The notes beneath the pieces are model-generated. The model was not told where the DNA came from, searched no databases, and saw only the letters and a list, made by a program, of their open reading frames with translations. This document shows, in pieces, positions 17,336 to 24,515 of a stretch of DNA of 64,000 nt. This DNA is from Actinomycetes bacterium (GTDB lineage Bacteria > Actinomycetota > Acidimicrobiia > Acidimicrobiales > Acidimicrobiaceae), in the NCBI GenBank assembly GCA_021803345.1, contig JAJZLS010000068.1:1-64000 (forward strand). Reading direction: 5' to 3'. The translations under genes and the position numbers were made by a program. How positions within the stretch are numbered: the stretch's first letter is position 1; each line of letters begins with the position of its first letter.

Positions 17336-18919
17336 CTATTCGGCTCCAGATAATATCTCTTTAGCGTCGTATCCCAGATCCTCCAGGATGACCATCGCTG
17401 CATTGCGCCCAGGTGCTCCTGAGACTGACCCCCCAGGGTGTGTGGTTGATCCGGTCTGATATAAGCCTTCAAGCGGCATTCGATGAGATGACCAGCGAGC
17501 CGCCGGCCTGTTTATTCCTGATTGCGATGGTGTCATAGCACCACCGTGACACCCTCCATGCCAGTTGTGCGAATTGGTTCTCTCCAGGTCCAACGGACTT
17601 CGAACCTCTTCTTCAATGATGGCGCTTCTATCCAAACTTGGGACGAATTTTCGCAGGTGCTCGAAGTTGCTGTCTGCGACCTGTTGCTTCAGCTGATCCC
17701 AGTCCCGTTCCGTTGAATCAGGGTTATACGGTTGGAATCCGACAATTTTCAAGGTATGCATTCCAGCTGGAGCCCTGCTCTGGTCTGCCACAGTTGGGCA
17801 AAGGACTAAAAGCACAGGATCATCGGTAGCTAGCTTCGACTGCTTGATGTCGTTTTCGACTCGAAGCATGCGACTAACAGATCCGGGCGTTCCGGCTGCC
17901 ACGGCGGCTACTTTGCCGTCCGAGGTTGGGAACTCAAGTGGCACCTTGGTCGCATAGTGTGTAACAAACATAGCAATTCCCGGGTCCCAATTATCGATTG
18001 CCTGCGAGAAACCAGTGTCATAGCTGTTATTTGGCATCATTGGGATCAGATGCTTTATGTGAATGGTCGACAGGACACACTTTTTGGCAAGATATTTGTC
18101 ACCTTTTTCGGTTTCGACTCCTACGCATTTCCCATTTTTGACAATCAGCTGAGATACTTTTTCTCCGGATTTAATATCTCCTTGATGTGCCTCGATGTAT
18201 CGGGCCAATGCCTTTGGGAGCGAAACTGATCCCCCCTTAGGAAGGACCCAGCTGTTATTTTGGCGCCCGAATGCCAAAGAGTAGGGGAGGATTCCTGTTC
18301 CTTTTTGCTGTAGTGGCTGAATGGTCATGAAGGCCATCCAAAGCATGAAGGCCTGCACGTGAGGATCTTCGAATGTCTCCAGAACGATTTCGGCAGCGCT
18401 TGAGGCGACCCGCTGTTTCCAAAGGTCCGGGTTCGGTCCTGCTTCTATCAGGGATTCAAATGATGGTCCCAGTCCCGCTGGAGTGTAACGATACTTTCCA
18501 TATGCGGGCGCAATCTCTTTGTAGTCCTCGATGAATTTCCGATATGCTGAGGCATCCTTTTTTGAATATTTTCCAAATTCGTCTGCTGTTCGATTGATGT
18601 CGCGCCACTGGGTTATGTAACCTCCATCTGCGAAGGGTATATGAACTACTGGGTCAGGGTAAATGTAGTTAAGGCCATATCGTTCCAAATGAAGCTCGTT
18701 GTCTCTGAGTGTTGGACTGGCTTGAATCAGGTTGTGAGCTGTAGAGCAGGAATCGTGCCAAAAGCCGGGGGTCTTGAGTTCTACTGTCGAAGTATCACCA
18801 CCGATTTCCTCATTTGCTTCAAGCACCAGGCATTTCAGTCCGGCTTTGGCAAGGTAGGCTGTTGCTATCAAGCTGTTGTGTCCTGCTCCGGCAACTACCA
18901 CATCGAAATCTTCGCTCAT
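17336..18919 (-). CDS. FAD-dependent oxidoreductase of the phytoene desaturase/amine oxidase superfamily
   Basis: This 527-residue flavoprotein has an N-terminal dinucleotide-binding site (DVVVAGAGHNSLIATAYLA, then CLVLEANEEIGG). It also shows the C-terminal FAD-contact segment GLYQTGSTTHPGGSVSGAPG, typical of the carotenoid-desaturase-like COG1233 group. No carotenoid genes (crtB, crtE) are nearby, so the substrate is open. It faces away from exonuclease III, with a 519-base spacer upstream. The spacing between the two nucleotide-binding motifs and the overall length are normal. Confidence 0.82.
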   Translation of the reverse strand: MSEDFDVVVAGAGHNSLIATAYLAKAGLKCLVLEANEEIGGDTSTVELKTPGFWHDSCSTAHNLIQASPTLRDNELHLERYGLNYIYPDPVVHIPFADGGYITQWRDINRTADEFGKYSKKDASAYRKFIEDYKEIAPAYGKYRYTPAGLGPSFESLIEAGPNPDLWKQRVASSAAEIVLETFEDPHVQAFMLWMAFMTIQPLQQKGTGILPYSLAFGRQNNSWVLPKGGSVSLPKALARYIEAHQGDIKSGEKVSQLIVKNGKCVGVETEKGDKYLAKKCVLSTIHIKHLIPMMPNNSYDTGFSQAIDNWDPGIAMFVTHYATKVPLEFPTSDGKVAAVAAGTPGSVSRMLRVENDIKQSKLATDDPVLLVLCPTVADQSRAPAGMHTLKIVGFQPYNPDSTERDWDQLKQQVADSNFEHLRKFVPSLDRSAIIEEEVRSPLDLERTNSHNWHGGCHGGAMTPSQSGINRPAARWSSHRMPLEGLYQTGSTTHPGGSVSGAPGRNAAMVILEDLGYDAKEILSGAE

Positions 18920-19438
18920 TTACGTGTCTCGCTCTCTGTTGCAAAAGTGGTTAAAGATCTTTCGCTCACTGTACGGGGAATTTTGCAAGTAAGAATTGGC
19001 TGTTTCGTTTGGACACGTCAACTGGCAGAGCGTTTTTGGATTCCGATTTTGAATGCTCATTTGCTTTTTCCATATTCAGGTCTCTAGAAACGTAAAACGT
19101 GATTATTTTACTCTAATTTTTACTGGCGGGATGGAATTTAGCAATCTTTTGAGAACGATTGCATAAATTCCTTCCTGGTATTTCTTAGCTATTGTCAGGA
19201 AATGTGGGGTTCATTTGGGCTGGATTTGAGTTGGACCTTAACGTATGCGGTTGGGCATTAAGCCGTCTGATGCTAATTTGGGTGTATATGCAAATGTGAC
19301 CCCGGGATCGGACTACTGATGTCCCAGAAGGATCAGCAGCATGAGCTACTGGTTCTCGGGAATCCCCCAGATTAATCCGTGGGGAGGAGATCAATGGAAT
19401 GCTAAAACGTGTTTTTCTTTCTATATGAGTGAGAGTTT
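18920..19438. other. 519-base divergent intergenic region
   Basis: This is the spacer between the flavoprotein (minus) and xthA (plus). It is AT-rich around 19080-19130. From about 19310 it carries the mobile-element-end-like sequence listed separately. No open reading frame with a credible start is visible. Promoters for both flanking genes should lie here but no convincing consensus pair was found. Confidence 0.3.
19340..19395 (+). repeat. Second solo IS200/IS605-type right-end remnant
   Basis: CATGAGCTACTGGTTCTCGG, then AATCCCCCAG, then a worn hairpin (CCCCA against TGGGG) and GGAGGAGATCAA reproduce the order seen at 77-130. The 5' scaffold block (GAGCACAGCGGCC at the first copy) is not recognisable here, so this is a shorter fragment. 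It ends about 44 bases before the xthA start and could lie in the xthA leader. Confidence 0.4.
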
Positions 19439-20218
19439 ATGAGAGTAACAACCTGGAACGTGAATTCCCTGAATGCGAGAAAAGCGCGTTTTATCGAATG
19501 GACTTGTGAAGCCTCTCCGGACGTAATTTGTTTACAAGAGACCAAAATGAAGCCTGAAGCGTTCCCCTACCTTGAACTGGAGGGAATGGGATATGAATCA
19601 GCTCATTTCGGACAGGGTCAGTGGAATGGAGTTGCCATTCTTTCCAGAGTGGGTATAACCAATGTTAAAGTAGGCCTCGATGGTGGTGATGGAAGTTCCG
19701 AAGAGGCTAGGGCTATATCTGCCAACTGTGGCGGTGTAAGTGTAGTCTGCGTATACGTCCCAAATGGGAGATCTTTGGAGGACGACCATTATCGCTACAA
19801 ATTAGAGTGGTTGTCCAAACTAAAGCTTCATCTCGAGAAAAATTATCGTCCGGATCAGGATCTAGTAGTAGCTGGTGATTTTAATATTGCTCCGACTGAT
19901 CTTGACGTCTGGTCTCCCGAGGCCTTAATTGGATGCACCCACGTTTCTGAGCCTGAAAGAGATGCACTTAGAGAGCTTTGTGAGTTCGGCCTTACTGACT
20001 CACTGCGAAAGTTTTATCCCCAGTCAGGGATCTATAGCTGGTGGGATCATCGCGGGGGGGCGTTTCATAAACGGCAGGGGATGCGGATCGACTATCTACT
20101 TGTTTCGAAGTCTGTTGAGTCCCGATTGAAGTGGGCATTGATCGACAGAAATGCGCGCAAGGGCGAGAAACCATCGGATCATGCCCCGGTGACAATTGAG
20201 TTTTCGCCGCCTGTATGA
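19439..20218 (+). CDS. xthA: Exodeoxyribonuclease III
   Basis: This 259-residue enzyme belongs to the exonuclease III/AP endonuclease family, which cuts DNA at abasic sites and degrades 3' ends in base-excision repair. The family order is complete: TWNVNSLNARKARF at the start, metal-binding Glu in CLQETKM, GQWNGVAILS, VVCVYVPNGR, catalytic GDFNIAPTDLDVW, YSWWDHRGGAF, RIDYLLVSK and the final SDHAPV. Length is normal. It lies 21 bases upstream of the thioesterase gene and probably shares its transcript. Confidence 0.95.
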   Translation: MRVTTWNVNSLNARKARFIEWTCEASPDVICLQETKMKPEAFPYLELEGMGYESAHFGQGQWNGVAILSRVGITNVKVGLDGGDGSSEEARAISANCGGVSVVCVYVPNGRSLEDDHYRYKLEWLSKLKLHLEKNYRPDQDLVVAGDFNIAPTDLDVWSPEALIGCTHVSEPERDALRELCEFGLTDSLRKFYPQSGIYSWWDHRGGAFHKRQGMRIDYLLVSKSVESRLKWALIDRNARKGEKPSDHAPVTIEFSPPV

Positions 20219-20239
20219 GGATGAATGTGAGGAGAGATA

Positions 20240-20950
20240 ATGAGTGCTGAGACTGAATTTTCCTCGAGTCTTTATAAAAAGTTCCTGGAGTTTCAACGAG
20301 ATCTTGATAATCCCCGAAGGGCAGTGTTTTCAAGAGTTGGCGACGCTACCAGAAGAGTTATAGACAAGTTGGTTGCCACAAAGGCAAGTAACGATCAACT
20401 TGAGCAGTTGGCCTCAGACCTGGAGGCTGTTGCTTCGAAATTAGAAAGTCTCCCGCGAGGAAGGCTATACGAGGGGTTTTCTGAGGCAGCTAATTCAGGC
20501 TCACCGGGTGGATTTTTTGATCATTCTCCACTTTCAGGTGTTGCCAATCCTTTGGCCCCACCGATAAATTTTGAGATTCCCGATATAGCCAAGCCTGGGC
20601 CGCATCGAGTCATTGGGGAGGTCAATTTTGGGGTGGCATATGAGGGTCCTCCAGGATGCGTTCATGGAGGATTTTTAGCTGCTTCATTTGATGAACTGTT
20701 GGGCAGGGCTCAGTCTCTGTCCGGAAAACCAGGGATGACAGCCAATCTTACTGTCAGTTTTAGAAAACCTACTCCAATTCAGGCTGAGCTAAAGCTGGAG
20801 GGATTTTTGGAGAAAGTGGATGGAAGAAAGGTTTACACCAAGGGTACCTGCAGTTATAACGGGGAAATTACCGCAGAGGCCGAGGCACTGTTCATAACCA
20901 TTGATTTCGAGAGGCTGATTGAGTTAGCCCGTTCGAGAAACAGGGTCTAA
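20240..20950 (+). CDS. PaaI-like hotdog-fold thioesterase
   Basis: This 236-residue protein has an N-terminal helical part (about 1-75) and a C-terminal hotdog domain. The motif GPPGCVHGGFLAASFDELLG contains the conserved HGG(x)3-6 stretch with downstream Asp/Glu that activates water in PaaI-type acyl-CoA thioesterases. Later strands TANLTVSFRKPTPIQAEL and GTCSYNGEITAEAEALFI are typical. GAGGAG lies just before ATG 20240. Its stop overlaps the convergent uvrD2-type gene by four bases. The acyl-CoA substrate is unknown. Confidence 0.83.
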   Translation: MSAETEFSSSLYKKFLEFQRDLDNPRRAVFSRVGDATRRVIDKLVATKASNDQLEQLASDLEAVASKLESLPRGRLYEGFSEAANSGSPGGFFDHSPLSGVANPLAPPINFEIPDIAKPGPHRVIGEVNFGVAYEGPPGCVHGGFLAASFDELLGRAQSLSGKPGMTANLTVSFRKPTPIQAELKLEGFLEKVDGRKVYTKGTCSYNGEITAEAEALFITIDFERLIELARSRNRV

Positions 20951-23025
20951 TTTTTCAGGCACTTTAGAAGATCGTCCCCGAACCGGCTTGCTCGAACCTG
21001 ACCTACTCCAGCAATCTTGGAAAGAGCGGTAATAGTGTCAGGGTTTTTGAGAGTTATCGATTCGATTGCATGGTCATGAAGGATGAGGTGTGCGGGGACT
21101 CCCAGCTCTTTAGATTTGTTGGATCTCCATAGTCTCAGCGACTGCAGAATATTCTGCTGAGTTTGGTTGAACTCCTTTTCCGGTTTGGACTCGAGATCTT
21201 TTCGCGTTCTTTGAATCACGCTCAACGCATGCTCCTGGGTGGCAAGGTGGCCAGAGAGTTTGAGGATCATATCTTCTAATTTTGCGAGATAGGGTGAAGG
21301 TTCTCTTTTCAGGGAACGGTCATTATATTTGCGACTTCTAGCCCAGGTGAGGGTGAGCTCTTTTTTTGCCCTGGTGATAGCCACATATAGAAGCCTCAAT
21401 TCTTCGGCAAGTGCAGAGTTTGATTCAGCTTTGGCTATCGGTACGTAACCATCTTCCATCCCGACAATAAACACAGATTTCCATTCCAGTCCTTTTGCCT
21501 TATGAAAGGTGGTCAGAGTTACAGCGTCATGAGTACTCTCTTCAAGGGCATTTTGTGCCTCAGAGCGAAGCCACAGAGCCAATGAGCGCGAATCTGCGGT
21601 TGGCGATGATGTCAGAAATTCTTTTGAAAGATTAAGGAATAGATTTAGGTTGTCAGAGGCAGCTCCGTCGCCACTTTGAATCTCGGATGACTTAGCCACC
21701 ACATCTTCCAGCCAACCGTAGAGCGAGGCCCCGACCAATGGACCGGTTCCGCGTTCAAGGCTGTAAAGGAGGGAACGAATTTCACTTTGGGAAAGGTAGC
21801 TGGTCTCACCACTAATGAATGCTGGAATTGCGCTTTCTTTGAATGCGCTCTGGAAGGTGACCAGCTGGGAGTTGGTTCGTGCAAGTACCGCGATATCGCT
21901 CCATTTGACATTAGGCTGGTGGGCTTTCTTTACCAGTCGGGCAACGCTTTGGGCCTCGGTTTTATCGTCGCTGAAAGCCCTAATAACTGGGACAGGTCCG
22001 TCTGGCAGGTTGGCAACCAGGGAGCCACTGTTCCGCTCTTTGCTGCTTGTCCGCGTAAGGGTGCACTGCGCCAGTGCAAGTATCTGAGGGGTGGAGCGGT
22101 AGTTGTGAGAAAGGACTACTGTCTTGGATTCTGGATAGCGTTGTGGCAAGTTGGAAAGCAATGTCGGGTCTGCACCATTCCAGGAATATATAGCCTGATT
22201 GGGATCTCCAACCACGCAAAGGTCGATCCGGTCACCCAGGATAGCGTTAACCAGATTCATCTGATTAAGGTTGACATCTTGGAATTCGTCAATGTAGAGG
22301 TGACGAATACGGTACCGCTCCGTTGCAGCGAAATTCTTATCTGTGTTCAGTGCCCATGTTGCCTGAGTTATCAAATCGTCATAGTCCAGTTTTCTGGTTC
22401 GCTGTTTCAAAATTTCGTATTGTTTGAACACCTCGCTTACCTCACTTGGAGTAAGTGGGATCTCACGGTTTTGGGCGATAGCCGCTTTGTGGTAGCTCGA
22501 TGGATTCAGTCCATGAGCCTTCGCCCACTCGATTTCGGTAGTTATTGCCGATATAAGGGATCTTTTGAGTACCGTGTTAACTGGCGGTTGGCTGCTTCCC
22601 TTCTTTTGAGCGAAACCGGTTGAAGCGGAAGTGGTGGTTCCAATCGCCGTGAGAGCATCGGAAACCATCTTGAATTTTGATTCAAGCAGGTCAAACGGAG
22701 TCAGGTGATTGCTTTCCCAGAACCGCTGTAGGATTCGTAGGGCTGCGGCATGGAAAGTGTGGGCTTCGATCTGATCGCGAAGTTCCATTCCAGTCAAGCG
22801 TTGCTTCAATTCGTTCGATGCCTTTTTTGTAAAAGTGATTGCGAGGGTATGTCTGGCTTCGGCATCACCAGTTGCAATCCGGTAGGCGATCCTTCGAGTG
22901 AGCACTCGGGTCTTGCCTGATCCGGCTCCGGCGATAATTATCAACGGATGCTCAGTCGCGGTGACAGCTTCCAACTGGTTTGAATTCAAGTTCTCAAGGA
23001 TTGCATTTACAGAAGTATTGGCCAC
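20947..23025 (-). CDS. UvrD2-type superfamily 1 DNA helicase with C-terminal HRDC domain
   Basis: This 692-residue helicase has Walker A IIAGAGSGKTRVLT, motif Ia TFTKKASNELKQR, Walker B HLYIDEFQDVNLNQMNL, motif III GDPNQAIYSWNGA, motif IV LSHNYRS, motif V TTFHKAKGLEW and motif VI LLYVAITRAKKEL. A C-terminal HRDC domain (about 620-692) with the architecture of actinobacterial UvrD2 follows. The tetracysteine linker present in many mycobacterial UvrD2 proteins is missing. It should unwind DNA 3' to 5' in repair. The start is GTG 23025 with only a weak ribosome-binding site. It overlaps the convergent thioesterase by four bases. Confidence 0.9.
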   Translation of the reverse strand: MANTSVNAILENLNSNQLEAVTATEHPLIIIAGAGSGKTRVLTRRIAYRIATGDAEARHTLAITFTKKASNELKQRLTGMELRDQIEAHTFHAAALRILQRFWESNHLTPFDLLESKFKMVSDALTAIGTTTSASTGFAQKKGSSQPPVNTVLKRSLISAITTEIEWAKAHGLNPSSYHKAAIAQNREIPLTPSEVSEVFKQYEILKQRTRKLDYDDLITQATWALNTDKNFAATERYRIRHLYIDEFQDVNLNQMNLVNAILGDRIDLCVVGDPNQAIYSWNGADPTLLSNLPQRYPESKTVVLSHNYRSTPQILALAQCTLTRTSSKERNSGSLVANLPDGPVPVIRAFSDDKTEAQSVARLVKKAHQPNVKWSDIAVLARTNSQLVTFQSAFKESAIPAFISGETSYLSQSEIRSLLYSLERGTGPLVGASLYGWLEDVVAKSSEIQSGDGAASDNLNLFLNLSKEFLTSSPTADSRSLALWLRSEAQNALEESTHDAVTLTTFHKAKGLEWKSVFIVGMEDGYVPIAKAESNSALAEELRLLYVAITRAKKELTLTWARSRKYNDRSLKREPSPYLAKLEDMILKLSGHLATQEHALSVIQRTRKDLESKPEKEFNQTQQNILQSLRLWRSNKSKELGVPAHLILHDHAIESITLKNPDTITALSKIAGVGQVRASRFGDDLLKCLKN

Positions 23026-23304
23026 CTTTACAGGATATTACCTCGCAGTGACAGCAAATCTTTGCTTTAGAGTTGTAAGCCTATGTCTTTGGGTTGATCA
23101 TTGCGTTCCGACCTGGGCTTTAGTCAATTCATTGACCTAGCCTGGAATTGAAAATTCTGCCGAGCATATTTGCATGATTCGGAGTTTTTGAGATTTTTGG
23201 TTCTTTCAGGCGTAGATCGCTGCATTTATTTGGGAGACCTAGGTTTCGTATTAGCAAATAGGGAAAAATCGATACTTTAGCGGTGATTTGGTTGGAATGT
23301 GGAG

Positions 23305-23341
23305 TTGACAATTAGTAAGGCAAGTGATATATTCCTTACTA
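23305..23341 (+). promoter_or_regulatory. vapBC promoter with embedded 8-bp inverted-repeat operator
   Basis: TTGACA (23305-23310), a 17-base spacer and TATATT (23328-23333) make a near-consensus sigma-70 promoter. The expected transcription start coincides with ATG 23341, so the mRNA would be leaderless. A perfect inverted repeat, TAGTAAGG (23313-23320) and CCTTACTA (23334-23341), flanks the -10 box. This is the expected placement for an operator bound by the antitoxin or the toxin-antitoxin complex. Confidence 0.7.
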
Positions 23342-23598
23342 TGTCAAGAAAGTTTGTGACGATAACAAGCAAAAATCAGATTACCTTACCGAGTGAATTT
23401 GTAAGGAAGCTAAATCTTGATAGAAACAGGCGATTACTCATAAGAGAAGATGGAAATCAGCTGGTGTTAACCCCGGAACCTGAACTGCGTGAACAACTGG
23501 AAAAGATTTGGAAGAATCTTCCACCATTTGAAGGTGCTAAAACTGACAGGGATTTAACTAAAACTACACGTGAAGCTTGGTCTTCTAAAAAAATATGA
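23341..23598 (+). CDS. AbrB/MazE/VapB-type antitoxin
   Basis: This protein of about 85 residues starts MSRKFVTITSKNQITLPSEFV, the swapped-hairpin AbrB DNA-binding domain. It is followed by a polar C-terminal tail (about 50-85) that would wrap the toxin. An in-frame TTG exists at 23299, but ATG 23341 is where the promoter-predicted transcript begins. The stop overlaps the toxin start by four bases (ATGA). It should neutralise the PIN toxin and repress its own promoter through the inverted repeat. Confidence 0.85.
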   Translation: MSRKFVTITSKNQITLPSEFVRKLNLDRNRRLLIREDGNQLVLTPEPELREQLEKIWKNLPPFEGAKTDRDLTKTTREAWSSKKI

Positions 23599-23975
23599 CC
23601 CGCTACGTGGATACAAATGTTCTGGTCAGGCTCATGACCAACGATGTGCCGGAGTTGGCACATCAGGCCATAGAGCAGATAGATGAATATGGCTACGGTG
23701 AGCTTGTCATTCTAGATGCAGTAGTAGTAGAGTTATTTTTTGTTCTAGAGTTCAATCCCTTGTACGGATTTAGCAGGCGAGACACTGTACTTATTTTTGA
23801 GGGTCTTCTCAGCATTTCCCAGTTCCAAGTTAGTGAACTGGCATTGTCAGCATTCGAGTTGTTCTCAGATCACGAGAAACTTGACTTCGCAGATTGCCTT
23901 CTTGCAGTTGCTGGTGGGCTCCAGAAATCAGCGGTTATGACCTTCGATAAAGACCTGCTGAAGGTTTTGAGCTAA
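23595..23975 (+). CDS. PIN-domain toxin (VapC-type ribonuclease)
   Basis: This 126-residue PIN domain carries the acidic metal-binding set: Asp in RYVDTNVLV, Glu in VVVELFFVL, Asp in LDFADCLLAV and Asp in TFDKDLL. VapC toxins cleave tRNA or rRNA and stop growth when the antitoxin is lost. The four-base overlap with the upstream AbrB-type gene marks a type II toxin-antitoxin pair. The module is more AT-rich than its neighbours and lies between helicase and surface-protein genes, consistent with acquisition by transfer. Confidence 0.88.
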   Translation: MTRYVDTNVLVRLMTNDVPELAHQAIEQIDEYGYGELVILDAVVVELFFVLEFNPLYGFSRRDTVLIFEGLLSISQFQVSELALSAFELFSDHEKLDFADCLLAVAGGLQKSAVMTFDKDLLKVLS

Positions 23976-24375
23976 GGCGGAAATGTTACGATGATACCGC
24001 CTATTGTGGTGGTATTATGACTTTCTGTGTTCGTGAACTGTCGATCGTCTTTAAGATTAAGATCTTATAAACGGTCCTTTTATAGCGAAAAAAACTACCT
24101 TTAAGAATATCAAATAATACATATACAGATAGCATCATGATCAAGCAGCAGAATGCCATAATATCTGGCGTGTACTGGGGAAACGACATCGTTGAGCAAA
24201 GCTGATCACCCTGCAATAAATGCATGAATTATTCTCAATTAGTGAAGTTAATGAAAAAAATTGTGGTGGTTGCAACCCAATATTCAATTTTGTTAGTTGG
24301 GCAAAATGCTGAAGCAATGATTTGTCTCTGGTTGTACTCTGACACCTCATTGCTGGTGTGCTAAAACAAATGGTA
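23976..24375. other. AT-rich intergenic region
   Basis: About 400 bases downstream of the toxin gene are AT-rich and hold no convincing gene. The short minus-strand frames in it lack ribosome-binding sites and have protein compositions that look random. The promoter of the repeat-protein gene probably lies in the right part, ahead of the structured leader. Confidence 0.35.
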
Positions 24376-24456
24376 CAGGATTTTTAGAGAATTACGCGGG
24401 AGTGCCAACGGCACGGGTGAATGGCGGGTTCGATCCTAGAGGTCCTGTTTATCCTG
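24376..24456 (+). promoter_or_regulatory. Structured 5' leader, possible riboswitch
   Basis: CAGGAT (24376-24381) pairs perfectly with ATCCTG (24451-24456) as a closing stem. Inside, GTGCC-AAC-GGCAC (24402-24414) forms a hairpin followed by GGGTGAATGG and GGGTTCGATCC. The GGGTGAAT block and the order of elements recall the ydaO/yuaA c-di-AMP riboswitch, which in actinobacteria often controls cell-wall and secreted proteins. However, the conserved CAGCTAACC segment is not present, so the class is unproven. The repeat-protein gene begins 60 bases downstream. Confidence 0.4.
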
Positions 24457-24515
24457 CAAGCCTTACTGGGGCGGCGGGTTCAAGTATGTTCAAGTAAAAG
24501 GGGAGTTACTTGTTA

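Noticed and set aside
21787..22623. 278-codon open frame on plus, opposite the helicase gene
   Set aside because: It is antisense to conserved helicase motifs of the UvrD2-type protein and has no family features; it is a shadow of that gene.
24424..24445. tRNA T-arm-like GGTTCGATCC
   Set aside because: The flanking bases do not pair as a T stem, and no acceptor, D or anticodon arms can be drawn around it.
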